A stretch of 64,000 bases of DNA from Mesorhizobium sp. (lineage in GTDB: Bacteria > Pseudomonadota > Alphaproteobacteria > Rhizobiales > Rhizobiaceae), in NCBI GenBank assembly GCA_004017535.1, contig SAJS01000002.1, positions 124,001-188,000 of the forward strand. Reading direction: 5' to 3'. The notes under the pieces were generated by a model, which worked only from the letters and a program-made list of their open reading frames with translations, ran no database searches and had not been told where the DNA came from. The position numbers and the translations under genes are program-made. Positions within the stretch are counted from its first letter, which is position 1; every line of letters starts with the position of its first letter. Positions 1 through 9,060 of the stretch are shown here, one piece after another.

Positions 1-1142
1 TCATCGGCGGCGGAGGGCATGGACTGTCCTGCGCGCATCATCTTGCCAAATATCACGGCATCAAGAGCGTCGCGGTGCTGGAGAAAGCCTACCTCGCCGG
101 CGGCAACACGGCGCGCAACACCACCACCATCCGCTCGAACTACATCACGCCGGAAGGCATCGCCTTCTACAAGGAGGGCGTCGAGCTGTTCGAGCGCCTG
201 TCGCAAGAGCTAGACTTCAACGTCATGTTCTCGCAGCGCGGCCAGCTGACGCTCGCGCATACAGAGGCGACGATGCGCAGCTTCCATATGCGCGCCGAGA
301 TCGGCAAGCACATGGGCACGCGCACCGAGGTCGTCGACCAGAAGGGCGTCGAGGAGCTCTGTCCGCTGCTGAACATGGACTATGGCGGCCCGCTCGAAAT
401 CCTCGGCGGGCTCTGGCATGCCGATGGCGGAACGGCGCGCCACGACGCGGTCGCCTGGGGCTATGCCGCCCAGGCATCGCGGCGCGGCGTCGAGATTCAC
501 CAGCGCACCGAGGTGCAAGGCTTCGAGGTCGTTGGCGACCGGGTCCAGGCCGTCAAGACGAACCGGGGCCGCGTCGCCTGCGGCCAGGTGCTGATCGCCA
601 CCGGCGGCATGAATTACGACGTGGCGCTGATGGCCGGCGTCGAGCTTCCGATCCGCTGCTATCCGCTGCAGGCGATGGTCACCCAGCCTCTGAAGCCTTG
701 GCTGGACACGCTGGTTTCGTCGGTCTCGCTGCACACCTATCTCGTGCAGTCCTCGCGCGGCGAGGTCGTCATCGGCGGCGGCTCCGATCCCTACCAGCTC
801 TATTCGACGCGCTCGACGCTAGACATGAAGGAGCACCTCGCCGAAGGCGCCGTCCACCTCTTTCCTTTCCTCCAGGGCGTGCGGCTGCTGAGGCAATGGG
901 CCGGCATCACCGACATGACGCCGGACTACAGCCCGATCATGGGGGCGAGTCCGCTCACCAATCTCTGGCTTGACTGCGGCTGGGGCACCTGGGGCTTCAA
1001 GGCGACGCCTGTTGCCGGCAAGCGCATCGCGCAGACGATAGCCGAAGGCCGCGTGCCCGACATCCTGAAGCCCTTTGCATTGGAGCGCTTCGAAACCTTC
1101 CGGCTGCTCAATGAAATGGGCGCAACGGCGGCGAGCCACTGA
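1..1142 (+). CDS. soxB: Sarcosine oxidase beta subunit, 5' end missing
   Basis: This is the flavin-bearing beta subunit of heterotetrameric sarcosine oxidase, which demethylates sarcosine to glycine, passing the methyl group to tetrahydrofolate and releasing H2O2. The gene enters the window already open; the first visible codons encode a glycine-rich IGGGGHG dinucleotide motif, so only a short N-terminal piece is lost. The remaining protein has the DAO-type fold, with VLIATGG in the middle and a C-terminal WAGITDMTPD segment followed by GWGTWGFKATP, typical of SoxB. The next three genes are the delta, alpha and gamma subunits in the usual B-D-A-G order, which confirms the call. The true substrate could be another N-methyl amine. 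Confidence 0.93.
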   Translation, partial: IGGGGHGLSCAHHLAKYHGIKSVAVLEKAYLAGGNTARNTTTIRSNYITPEGIAFYKEGVELFERLSQELDFNVMFSQRGQLTLAHTEATMRSFHMRAEIGKHMGTRTEVVDQKGVEELCPLLNMDYGGPLEILGGLWHADGGTARHDAVAWGYAAQASRRGVEIHQRTEVQGFEVVGDRVQAVKTNRGRVACGQVLIATGGMNYDVALMAGVELPIRCYPLQAMVTQPLKPWLDTLVSSVSLHTYLVQSSRGEVVIGGGSDPYQLYSTRSTLDMKEHLAEGAVHLFPFLQGVRLLRQWAGITDMTPDYSPIMGASPLTNLWLDCGWGTWGFKATPVAGKRIAQTIAEGRVPDILKPFALERFETFRLLNEMGATAASH

Positions 1143-1145
1143 CCG

Positions 1146-1412
1146 ATGAAACTGCTCACCTGCCCCATGAACGGCCCCCGCAACATCGACGAGTTCCAAT
1201 CCTTCGGGCCTGTGCGCGCGCGACCAGATCCGAACGCAACCGCCGACGGGGACTGGTCGCGGCACCTGTTCCGGGCCGAAAACCGCAAGGGCATCGTGGT
1301 CGAGTGGTGGCGGCACGTGCCGAGCAACTATTTTTTCCTCGCCGAGCGCGATCTGGTCAGCAACGAGATCATCCGCACCTTCGACGCGTCCGAACTGCGG
1401 GACCACCCATGA
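1146..1412 (+). CDS. soxD: Sarcosine oxidase delta subunit, divergent zinc site
   Basis: Small 88-residue subunit that normally carries a structural zinc ion in the sarcosine oxidase heterotetramer. It lies 3 bases after soxB and its stop overlaps the soxA start (ATGA), so translation is coupled. The ending, with FFLAERDL and a short hydrophilic tail, fits SoxD. The usual zinc-binding CPxCG motif is here CPMNG (Cys6 kept, residue 9 is Asn), and the usual second cysteine a few residues after the family histidine (His57 here) is Asn61. From what I recall of the family, about half of the zinc ligands are therefore missing. Probably still structural. Confidence 0.85.
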   Translation: MKLLTCPMNGPRNIDEFQSFGPVRARPDPNATADGDWSRHLFRAENRKGIVVEWWRHVPSNYFFLAERDLVSNEIIRTFDASELRDHP

Positions 1413-4264
1413 ACCGGCTGCCCGCCCCCTTCGGAAGCCGGATCGCCCGAAGCCGCCGCATCCGCTTCAGCTTCGAGGGCAAGCCTTTTGAAGGCTATGA
1501 AGGCGACAGCATCGCCAGCGCGCTCGCCGCGTCCGGCCAATGGGTGTTGTCGCGCTCGTTCAAATACCACCGCCCGCGCGGCATTCTGTCGATGACCGGG
1601 GCCGACGCCAACGCGCTGGTGCAATTGCCGTCCGAACCGAACGCCGCCGCCGAGCGGACGCCGATCAGCGAAGGGCTGCGGGTCAGCGCCCAGAATATCA
1701 ACGGCTCGCTCGAGCGCGACCGCGACGCCATCATGGACAGGTTCGGCCGCTTCATGCCGGTCGGCTTCTACTATCGTACCTTCATGGGCCCGCGCCGCGA
1801 CAGCTGGCTGAAATTCTGGGAGCCGATCATCCGCCGCAAGGCGGGCCTCGGCGTGGTCGACACCAAGGCTCCGCACCGGCATTTCGACAAGACGCATCTG
1901 CATTGCGACGTGCTCGTCGTCGGCGCCGGCCCGGCCGGACTGAGCGCCGCGATCGCCGCCGCCGAGGCCGGAGCCGACGTGGTGCTGTGCGACGAGAACC
2001 CAGAAATCGGCGGCGCGTTGAGCTACGGCCGCTACGATCCGTCGGTGCTCTCCGGCTTGTCGTCCCGGCTGGAAGCGCTGCCCAATCTCAGGGTGCTGAC
2101 CGGCACGGTTTGCAATGGCTGGTACGAGGACAACTGGCTCCCGCTGATCGGAGGCGACCGGCTTCATCGCACCCGCGCCCGCGAAGTGATCCTGGCGACT
2201 GGCGCGATCGAGCAGCCGGCCGTTTTCCGCAACAACGACCTGCCGGGGATAATGCTCGGCAGCGCGGCCCAGCGCCTGATCCGCCACTATGGCGTGCGTC
2301 CGGGCGACAGCGCCGTGGTGCTCGCCGCCCATGACGACGGCTGCCGGACTGCGCTCGATCTGCTGGACGCCGGCGTGTCGGTGGTTGAGCTAGTCGATCC
2401 GAGACCCGCCGGCGAGGCCGGTCCGCTGGAAGCCGAACTCCGCGGCAAGGGCGTCGCCATCCGCAAAGGCGTAACCGTGGAGACGGCGGAAGGCACGGCC
2501 GGCAACCGCCATCTTGCCCGCGTCCGTGTCGGCGGAAGCTGGATCGCCTGCGACCTGCTGACAGTTTCGATCGGCAGCGCGCCGGCATGGCAATTGCCAT
2601 GCCAGGCCGGCGGCAAGGTCGGCTACGACGCCGCCACGCAGATGATGACGATCACGCTGCCGCAAGGCCCCGTCCATCTCGCCGGCGCCGTTGCCGCAAC
2701 GGACGAGCTGGAGGATGCCATCGCCAGCGGCCGGCGCGCGGCGGCGGCCGCGCTTTCGCAGCTCGGCCATGCAGTCGCGGTAGAACCTCCGGCCACACCG
2801 AAGAGCGCCCGGCCACGCTATGTGCAGCCAATCGTCGCTGATCCCAAGGGACGCGACTTCGTCGATTTCGACGAGGATCTGCAGGTCAAGGATCTGCAGA
2901 ACGCGACCAAGGACGGCTATCGCGAGATCGAGCTGGTCAAGCGCTTCACCACTGTCGGCATGGGCCCGAGCCAGGGACGTCACTCGGCCTTGGCGACCGC
3001 CCGGATCGTCGCCGAGGCAACCGGCCGGACGATCGGCGACATCGGCATCACCACGGCGCGTCCTCCCGTGGGGCCGGAAACGCTCGGCGTGCTTGCCGGC
3101 CACCACGAGACGCTGGAACGCCGCACGGCGCTGCAGGCAAGGCACGTCGCACTCAACGCCGCGATGAAACCGGTCGGCGCATGGTGGCGGCCCTATTATT
3201 ACGGGGACTCCAGCAGTGCTGACGAAGCCGTTCGCGAAGAAATCCTGGCGGTGCGCGAAGGCGTCGGCCTGCTCGACGTCTCGACGCTCGGCAAGCTGGA
3301 GATCCGCGGGCCTGACGCCGGCGAGTTTCTCGACCGGCTCTACACGATGGCGCACGCCAACCAGCCTGTCGGCCGTGTCCGCTACTGCCTGATGCTCAAC
3401 GAGATGGGCTCGGTGATCGATGATGGCGTCGCCTACCGGATGGCACAGGACCAGTTCTATGTGACGGCCACAACCGGCGCCGTCGCGCGCGTTTACGCCG
3501 ATATGCTGTTCTGGAATGCCGAGTGGCGGCTGAAGGTCGACGTGCTCAACCTCACCGGCGCGTTCTCGGGCCTCAACGTCACCGGACCCAAGGCGCGCCG
3601 GGTGCTGGAGGCGCTGGAGAGCGACATCGATTTCAGCCGCGACGCCTTCCCCTATCTCAGCGGCCACGACGGCACGGTCGCCGGCGTCCCGGTGCGGGTG
3701 ATGCGTATCGGCTTCACCGGCGAGCTCAGCTACGAATTGCATTGCCCCTCAAGCCTGGCGCCCGCGCTTTGGGATGCCGTGATGGCGGCGGGCAAACCGC
3801 ACGGCCTGCGCCCCTACGGGCTGGAGGCGTCGCGCGTATTGCGCCTGGAGAAGGGCCACATCCTGATCGGCCAGGATACGGATGCGATCACCACGCCCGA
3901 CGAACTGGGCTTCGGCTGGGCGGTCTCGAAAAAGAAGCCGTTTTTCGTCGGCAAGCGCTCCATCGAGATGCGCGCAAGGCTCGGCCAGACCCGCAAGCTG
4001 GTCGGGCTGCAATTCCCCGCCGGCGCGCGAAACATCCCCGGCGAAAGCTGCCTGGTGCTGCGCAATGGCGCTCCCGTCGGCCAGATCACCTCGGTCGGAT
4101 ATTCGCCGTCGCTCGAGCGCCACATCGCGCTCGCCTATGTCCATGTCGACAACCAGTGGGAAGGCAGCCGCGTGACGGTGAAGTGCCGTAATGGTGAACT
4201 GGTCGAGGCGCCGGTCATCACCCACGCCTTCTTCGACCCGACCAACGCGCGGCAGGAGATCTAG
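1409..4264 (+). CDS. soxA: Sarcosine oxidase alpha subunit
   Basis: Large subunit (951 residues) of heterotetrameric sarcosine oxidase. The N-terminal part is a 2Fe-2S-ferredoxin-like fold (FSFEGKPFEGYEGDSIASAL). A NAD/FAD-type Rossmann region follows, with VVGAGPAGLSAA near residue 170 and a second nucleotide-binding part. The last 370 or so residues are an aminomethyltransferase (GcvT-like) folate domain, from about MKPVGAWWRPYYYGD to the end. Start chosen at the ATG overlapping the soxD stop (ATGA); a longer open frame upstream runs through soxD and is not needed. Length matches the family. It should channel the methylene group from the beta-subunit active site to tetrahydrofolate. Confidence 0.95.
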   Translation: MNRLPAPFGSRIARSRRIRFSFEGKPFEGYEGDSIASALAASGQWVLSRSFKYHRPRGILSMTGADANALVQLPSEPNAAAERTPISEGLRVSAQNINGSLERDRDAIMDRFGRFMPVGFYYRTFMGPRRDSWLKFWEPIIRRKAGLGVVDTKAPHRHFDKTHLHCDVLVVGAGPAGLSAAIAAAEAGADVVLCDENPEIGGALSYGRYDPSVLSGLSSRLEALPNLRVLTGTVCNGWYEDNWLPLIGGDRLHRTRAREVILATGAIEQPAVFRNNDLPGIMLGSAAQRLIRHYGVRPGDSAVVLAAHDDGCRTALDLLDAGVSVVELVDPRPAGEAGPLEAELRGKGVAIRKGVTVETAEGTAGNRHLARVRVGGSWIACDLLTVSIGSAPAWQLPCQAGGKVGYDAATQMMTITLPQGPVHLAGAVAATDELEDAIASGRRAAAAALSQLGHAVAVEPPATPKSARPRYVQPIVADPKGRDFVDFDEDLQVKDLQNATKDGYREIELVKRFTTVGMGPSQGRHSALATARIVAEATGRTIGDIGITTARPPVGPETLGVLAGHHETLERRTALQARHVALNAAMKPVGAWWRPYYYGDSSSADEAVREEILAVREGVGLLDVSTLGKLEIRGPDAGEFLDRLYTMAHANQPVGRVRYCLMLNEMGSVIDDGVAYRMAQDQFYVTATTGAVARVYADMLFWNAEWRLKVDVLNLTGAFSGLNVTGPKARRVLEALESDIDFSRDAFPYLSGHDGTVAGVPVRVMRIGFTGELSYELHCPSSLAPALWDAVMAAGKPHGLRPYGLEASRVLRLEKGHILIGQDTDAITTPDELGFGWAVSKKKPFFVGKRSIEMRARLGQTRKLVGLQFPAGARNIPGESCLVLRNGAPVGQITSVGYSPSLERHIALAYVHVDNQWEGSRVTVKCRNGELVEAPVITHAFFDPTNARQEI

Positions 4265-4834
4265 ATGGCCGCCGGCACCGCGACTCGCATTCATCCTTTC
4301 ATGCCCGGCGGCGCGGCCGACGGCACGAGGCTGGTTTCCGGCGCGGTCGTGCTAAGCGATCTCACCGGCAAGCCGCGTTTCGGCCTGAAAGGCGGCGGCA
4401 GCGCTGACTGGCTCGCCGCACAAGGCATTCCCCTCCCCGCAGTCAACCGCATCGGCGAGCATCGCGCTATGAGGGTCCTTCGGCTCGGCAACGAGGACAT
4501 CCTGCTCCTCGCCGAGGACGCCGCGGAAACTCTCGCCGATGTCAAAGCCATCTGGCAAGCCGCCCCGGCGCCGAAAGGCTACTCGTCGTGGCGCGAGGAA
4601 GGCTGGGCATGGATGCGGCTTTCCGGCCCCCGCCTCGCCGAAGCGATGTGCAGTCTTTGCGCGCTGGACCTGAGATCGCAAAAATTCGGCGCCGATTATA
4701 TCGCCCAGACCCGCGTCGGCCATATCGAGGCCGTGACGTTCCGTTCGCCGGCGGGTTTCGACATACTCTTCGACATCACGGCTTCGGCCTACTTCGCCCG
4801 CGCCGTCGCGGCGGTGGCCGGCCACACAGCATAG
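4265..4834 (+). CDS. soxG: Sarcosine oxidase gamma subunit
   Basis: 189-residue gamma subunit, the fourth partner of the sarcosine oxidase complex; it belongs to the GcvT-like fold family and helps hold the alpha subunit. The start codon directly follows the soxA stop (TAGATG), so the two are co-translated. The sequence has the family's weakly conserved pattern: a short N-terminal tail, LTGKPRFGLKG, a central WREEGWAWMRLSG and a C-terminal TRVGHIEAVTFRSPAGFDI. Assignment rests strongly on the B-D-A-G gene order, since gamma subunits diverge fast. Confidence 0.9.
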   Translation: MAAGTATRIHPFMPGGAADGTRLVSGAVVLSDLTGKPRFGLKGGGSADWLAAQGIPLPAVNRIGEHRAMRVLRLGNEDILLLAEDAAETLADVKAIWQAAPAPKGYSSWREEGWAWMRLSGPRLAEAMCSLCALDLRSQKFGADYIAQTRVGHIEAVTFRSPAGFDILFDITASAYFARAVAAVAGHTA

Positions 4835-4843
4835 AGGATAGTC

Positions 4844-5752
4844 ATGACCCGCCCGCAAGGAACTATCGCCCCCATCCTGACCCCGTTCGAAGACGACGGC
4901 CGTATCGCGCGCGATCTCTGGATCTCCCACGCCAAATGGGTGCTCGGCCAGGGCGCGCATTTCCTCTCGCCCTTCGGCACGACCGGCGAAGCGCTGTCGG
5001 TTTCGCTGCGCGAACGCATGCAAGCGCTGGAATGGCTGGTCGAGGCTGGTATCGCGCCCGACCGGCTGATGCCCGGCACTGGTGTGACCGCGCTTCCCGA
5101 AACGGTCGAATTGTCGGCGCATGCCGTCGGCCTCGGCTGCGCCGCGGTCATGGTGCTGCCGTCCTTCTTCTACACCGGCGCAGGCGACAATGGTCAGGCG
5201 CGCTATTACAGCGAGCTGATCGAGAAGGTGGCAAAACCTTCGATGCGGGTGATCCTCTACCACATCCCGCAAAATTCCGGCGTGCCGGTCAGCCCAGCGC
5301 TGACGACAAGGCTGAGCAAGGCCTTTCCGGACACGGTCGTCGCCTACAAGGACAGCGCCGGCGACTGGAACAACACCGCCGCCGTAATCGCCGCCGCACC
5401 CAATATCTCGGTATTCCCAAGCTCGGAGGCGCAACTCACCAAGGGTCTCGCCAGCGGCGCGGCAGGCTGCATCTCGGCCACGGTCAATCTGAACGCCGCG
5501 GCCATCCGCCGCCTCTACGATGCGGCCCAGAAGGGCGAGGACGTCACGGAGGCGGAGGCGGCCGTCAAGGCGTTCCGCAAGGTGATCCAGGATGCCGGCC
5601 TGATCCCCGCGATGAAGGCGGTGCTTGCGGTCAAGTCCGGCGACCGGCGCTGGCTGAACCTGCGCGCGCCGCATGAGAACGCGACGCTGGAAAACGGTCA
5701 GGCGCTGATTGCGGCGCTGGGCAGCGCCGCCGACCATATCGGCCGTGATTGA
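4844..5752 (+). CDS. DapA/NAL-family lyase (dihydrodipicolinate synthase-like)
   Basis: 302-residue TIM-barrel lyase/synthase of the DHDPS/N-acetylneuraminate lyase family, which uses a Schiff-base lysine to form or break C-C bonds of pyruvate-like compounds. Seen: the GTTGE substrate-binding loop at residues 46-50, Tyr139 in LYHIPQNSG, and the Schiff-base Lys169 in AYKDSAGD. It follows soxG by 9 bases with an AGGATA ribosome-binding site, so it belongs to the sox operon. A true lysine-biosynthesis dapA would not usually sit here. More likely it acts on a catabolic 2-oxo acid connected with the next gene, a 2-hydroxyacid dehydrogenase. Substrate unknown. Confidence 0.85.
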   Translation: MTRPQGTIAPILTPFEDDGRIARDLWISHAKWVLGQGAHFLSPFGTTGEALSVSLRERMQALEWLVEAGIAPDRLMPGTGVTALPETVELSAHAVGLGCAAVMVLPSFFYTGAGDNGQARYYSELIEKVAKPSMRVILYHIPQNSGVPVSPALTTRLSKAFPDTVVAYKDSAGDWNNTAAVIAAAPNISVFPSSEAQLTKGLASGAAGCISATVNLNAAAIRRLYDAAQKGEDVTEAEAAVKAFRKVIQDAGLIPAMKAVLAVKSGDRRWLNLRAPHENATLENGQALIAALGSAADHIGRD

Positions 5753-5759
5753 GCTCGCG

Positions 5760-6728
5760 ATGTCGGCGCGCCCAACAATCATCCTGCATACCGATAAGCC
5801 GGCCGGCGCGCTTGCCGTTCTCGCCGAGACGCATCCGGACCTCGAAGTCCATGCCTGCGATACCTATGCCGGCCTCCCTGCGCTGATCGAGCGCGTGGCT
5901 GCTGAGGTGGTCTACTCCATCCGTTTCGACGGCACGCCGCGCTATCCGCGCCAAGCCCTTGTCGAGAGCCAGACGGTGAAATGGGTGTCGATCGGCGGTT
6001 CCGGCACCGACCATCTCGGGCGCTGGGATCCGGCGCATGTGACGGTGACGAATTCAGCCGGTGTCGCCGCCGGCATGCTCGCCGAATATGCGCTCGGCGC
6101 CATGCTCTCCTTCTCGCTCGACCTGCGCGGCTTCGAACGCCGGCAGCAGGCGCGCCAATGGGGCGGCGGCCGCGTCGAGCCGATCGAGGGCAAGACCGTC
6201 CTCATCCTCGGCCTCGGCAAGACCGGCGAGGCCGTGGCGCGCCGTGCGCAGGCGATGGGCATGCGCACCCTGGGTATCCGCGCGCGACCGAAACCGATGC
6301 CGTCGCTCGATGAGGTACATGGTCCCGATGCGCTGCTGGCACTGATCGGCCGCGCCGATTTCATCGTCTGCTGCGTGCCTCTGCTACCCACTACGCGAGG
6401 CCTGATCGGCGAGGCGGCCTTCGCCACGATGAAGCCGACCGCCGTGCTGATCGACATTTCGCGCGGCGGTGTCGTCGAGGAGGCCGCCCTGCTGAGCGCG
6501 CTCGACAACAAGCGGATCAAGGGCGCGGCGCTCGACGTCTTCACGACCGAGCCGCTGCCTGCGGAGCATCCGCTCTGGAGCTACGACAACGTCGTCGTCA
6601 CGCCGCATTGCGCGGCGGTCTATGACGGCTGGGACATCAAGTCGGTGCGCATGTTCGCCGACAATCTGGCGCGCTACCGCAAAGGCGAGCCGCTGGAGAA
6701 TGTGGTCAATCCGGAACGCGGCTATTGA
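5760..6728 (+). CDS. D-isomer-specific 2-hydroxyacid dehydrogenase
   Basis: 322-residue NAD(P)-dependent D-2-hydroxyacid dehydrogenase. The Rossmann motif GLGKTGEAVARR lies near the middle, and the catalytic Arg (DISRGGVV), Glu (TTEPLP) and His (TPHCAA) are all present. Start set at the ATG 7 bases after the dapA-like stop; a GTG inside that gene is also in frame. It probably interconverts a 2-oxo and a 2-hydroxy acid in the same pathway as the DapA-family enzyme. The subgroup (glyoxylate/hydroxypyruvate reductase-like) is recognisable but the exact substrate is not. Confidence 0.85.
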   Translation: MSARPTIILHTDKPAGALAVLAETHPDLEVHACDTYAGLPALIERVAAEVVYSIRFDGTPRYPRQALVESQTVKWVSIGGSGTDHLGRWDPAHVTVTNSAGVAAGMLAEYALGAMLSFSLDLRGFERRQQARQWGGGRVEPIEGKTVLILGLGKTGEAVARRAQAMGMRTLGIRARPKPMPSLDEVHGPDALLALIGRADFIVCCVPLLPTTRGLIGEAAFATMKPTAVLIDISRGGVVEEAALLSALDNKRIKGAALDVFTTEPLPAEHPLWSYDNVVVTPHCAAVYDGWDIKSVRMFADNLARYRKGEPLENVVNPERGY

Positions 6729-6730
6729 AA

Positions 6731-6773
6731 GCAATTCCAGGAAAAGTGTGAGCGGTTTTCCGTCCGGAATTGC
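6731..6773. repeat. Dispersed rhizobial palindrome, full copy
   Basis: Two bases after the dehydrogenase stop lies a 43-base palindromic element. The outer arms are GCAATTCC (6731-6738) and GGAATTGC (6766-6773); the inner arms are GGAAAA (6740-6745) and TTTTCC (6756-6761). A near-identical copy without the last arm occurs at 38927. I recall this type of element from intergenic regions of Mesorhizobium and relatives. It may act as a terminator or processing site between the sox operon and mttB. Confidence 0.7.
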
Positions 6774-6803
6774 GAAAAAAGAGGATCGGGAGGGAGTAGT
6801 CCG

Positions 6804-8345
6804 ATGTCACAGGACAGGCGCGGCGGTGGTCGCCGATCGAAGCTCGGACGCAGCGGCGGCGGCATCGCCCAACTGCCGTGGCAGAGCGTGAAAAATCCCT
6901 ACCCGCCCATGCAGCTTCTCGACGAGGAGCGCATGGAGCAGTTGCACAAGACATCGATGCGCATTCTGTCGGAGCTCGGCATCCGCGTCATGAGTGAAAA
7001 GGTGACGGACCTCTTCGCGAAGGCCGGCGCCATTGTCGACCGCGACAGCAACACGATCCGCGTCGATGAAAGCATCGTCACCGAAGCCCTGGGCAACGTT
7101 CCCTCCTCTTTCACGCTGACCAGCCGCAACCCCGACAAGCAGCTCCATTTCGGCGGCAACTCGCTGGTTTTTGGTCTGGTCGCCGGTCCGCCCAACGTGC
7201 ATGACCGCATCAATGGCCGCCGTCCGGGCAACCTGCCCGACTATCAGAACTTCATCCGGCTGGCGCATCACTTCAACGCCATTCACATCATCGGCAACCA
7301 GGTGGTGGCGCCGATCGAATTGCCGGCCAATCCGCGCCATCTCGACACCTATCACGCCAATCTGACGCTGAGCGATCTCTCCTTCCACTGCACCGCGATT
7401 GGCCGCGCGAGGGCGATGGACGGCATCAACATGATGGCGATCGCGCGCGGCATCTCGGTCGAGGAGATGCGCGCTTCGCCGGGCGTGACCACGATCATCT
7501 CGATCAACTCGCCGCGCCTCTTCGACGACGCGATGGCCGAAGGCCTGATCGCCATGGCCGAGCATGGCCAGCCGGTGACCGTCACGCCCTTCACACTGAT
7601 GGGCGCGATGACACCGGTGACGCTTGCAGCAGCGCTCTGCCAGCAGAATGCCGAGGCGCTGTTCGGCGTGACGCTGACACAGCTCGTCAACCCCGGCACG
7701 CCGGTGATGTATGGCGCCTTCACCTCCAATGTCGACATGAAGTCGGGCGCGCCGGCCTTCGGCACGCCGGAGAACGCCAAGGCCAACATCATCGCCGGGC
7801 AGTTGGCGCGGCGCTACAACCTTCCCTACCGCACCTCCAACGCGAACGCCTCCAATGTCGTCGACCTGCAGGCGGCCTATGAGACCGAGATGGCGACATG
7901 GGGCGCGGTGCTTGGCGGCGCCAACCTGATCTACCACGCGGCCGGCTGGCTGGAGGGCGGGCTGACGGCGTCCTACGAAAAGCTCGTGCTCGACGTCGAG
8001 ATCCTGCAGAACATGATGGAGTTCCTGCGGCCGCTGCCGTTCCAGGAGGACGACCTAGGCTTCGAGGCCATCAAGTCGGTGCCGGCCGGCGGCCATTTCT
8101 TCGGCGCCGAGCACACCATGTCGCGCTACACCACGGCCTTCTACCAGCCGACGCTCTCCAACTGGCAGAATTACGGCGCCTGGCAGGAAGCCGGCGGCAA
8201 GGACGCGCTGGAGCGTGCGACCGAGCTGTGGCAGCAGGCGCTGCACGATTACGAGGAGCCGGTGATGGACCCCGCAATTCGCGAGGAGCTCGACGCCTAT
8301 GTCGCGCGCCGCCGCGAGGAGATCGCGACCAATCCGGAAGCTTAG
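6804..8345 (+). CDS. Non-pyrrolysine MttB-family methyltransferase
   Basis: 513-residue member of the trimethylamine methyltransferase (MttB) superfamily. The frame is uninterrupted by any amber codon, so it is the non-pyrrolysine type; characterised members of that type demethylate quaternary amines such as glycine betaine, proline betaine or carnitine, passing the methyl group to a corrinoid protein. A basic stretch of about 20 residues precedes the barrel. The start has a strong GGGAGGGAG ribosome-binding site. No corrinoid-binding partner protein or corrinoid:folate methyltransferase is visible in the window. The adjacent sarcosine oxidase suggests stepwise demethylation of an N-methylated substrate. 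Confidence 0.88.
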   Translation: MSQDRRGGGRRSKLGRSGGGIAQLPWQSVKNPYPPMQLLDEERMEQLHKTSMRILSELGIRVMSEKVTDLFAKAGAIVDRDSNTIRVDESIVTEALGNVPSSFTLTSRNPDKQLHFGGNSLVFGLVAGPPNVHDRINGRRPGNLPDYQNFIRLAHHFNAIHIIGNQVVAPIELPANPRHLDTYHANLTLSDLSFHCTAIGRARAMDGINMMAIARGISVEEMRASPGVTTIISINSPRLFDDAMAEGLIAMAEHGQPVTVTPFTLMGAMTPVTLAAALCQQNAEALFGVTLTQLVNPGTPVMYGAFTSNVDMKSGAPAFGTPENAKANIIAGQLARRYNLPYRTSNANASNVVDLQAAYETEMATWGAVLGGANLIYHAAGWLEGGLTASYEKLVLDVEILQNMMEFLRPLPFQEDDLGFEAIKSVPAGGHFFGAEHTMSRYTTAFYQPTLSNWQNYGAWQEAGGKDALERATELWQQALHDYEEPVMDPAIREELDAYVARRREEIATNPEA

Positions 8346-8394
8346 AGCATCCTTCAAAGCCGATCGTCAGAGGCGCATGCGACTGCGGCGCCGA

Positions 8395-9060
8395 TCACAG
8401 CGCCTCGTAGATCCGGTCGACGCTCGCCAGCGTGTAGGCGAACTCCACCGGCCGCGTGCAAGGCCAGCCGTCGAAGGGCTGGCCAGCCAGCGCCTTCAGC
8501 GCCTCCGTTTGGCGCAGGATACCACCGCCGTAGAGCCGGTTCGCCATGTCGAGCATGCCGGTGCGATGCATGGCTTCCGTCATGCTGCCGCAGGCGTCCT
8601 TGACCAGCCAGACTCGAAACCCCTCGTAGACTGCATCGAAGACGCTCGCGGTCACGCAGCTGTCAGTGAGCACGCCGGCAACCACGAGGTTCTCGGTGCC
8701 AAGCGCGGCGAGCCGCTGCGCAAGGTCGGTGCCGCGAAAAGCGCTCGGCCAGTGTTTTTGGACGACGATGTCGCCGGGCAGTGCCGCCACCTCGGTGCAG
8801 ATTTCGGCGCCGTTGCTACCCGCCACCGCGGAGCGGAATTCCTCGGTTAGGATCTCTTCCTGTCGGGCATAGCCGTCGCGTTCCTCCGGCTTCACCCAGG
8901 CCTGCGCATGGATGACGGACACACCCGCCGCCCGGGCGGCTCCGATCAGCGCAGCTGTGTTGGCGAGCACAGCGTCGTAGCCGACGACCGGCCAAGCCGC
9001 GCCAGGACGGTATTCATTCTGCAGGTCGATGACGAGCAAGGCGGTCTTCGCAAGGTTCAT
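8395..9060 (-). CDS. Isochorismatase-fold amidase (N-carbamoylsarcosine amidase-like)
   Basis: 221-residue cysteine hydrolase of the isochorismatase superfamily. The catalytic triad is visible: Asp12 (LVIDLQNEY), Lys102 (VQKHWPSAF) and Cys135 (LTDSCVTASV) after a Gly-Val cis-peptide site. Family members hydrolyse N-carbamoyl groups, ureido acids or nicotinamide-like amides. Its ATG overlaps the stop of the upstream M20 hydrolase (ATGA), making it the last gene of the leftward operon. N-carbamoylsarcosine amidase releases sarcosine, which would fit the sox genes nearby, but this link is inference. Confidence 0.8.
   Translation of the reverse strand: MNLAKTALLVIDLQNEYRPGAAWPVVGYDAVLANTAALIGAARAAGVSVIHAQAWVKPEERDGYARQEEILTEEFRSAVAGSNGAEICTEVAALPGDIVVQKHWPSAFRGTDLAQRLAALGTENLVVAGVLTDSCVTASVFDAVYEGFRVWLVKDACGSMTEAMHRTGMLDMANRLYGGGILRQTEALKALAGQPFDGWPCTRPVEFAYTLASVDRIYEAL

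Noticed and set aside
6804-8345. Possible pyrrolysine (amber) codon in the MttB-family gene
   Set aside because: The frame is open over the full 513 residues with no in-frame TAG, so it is the non-pyrrolysine type.
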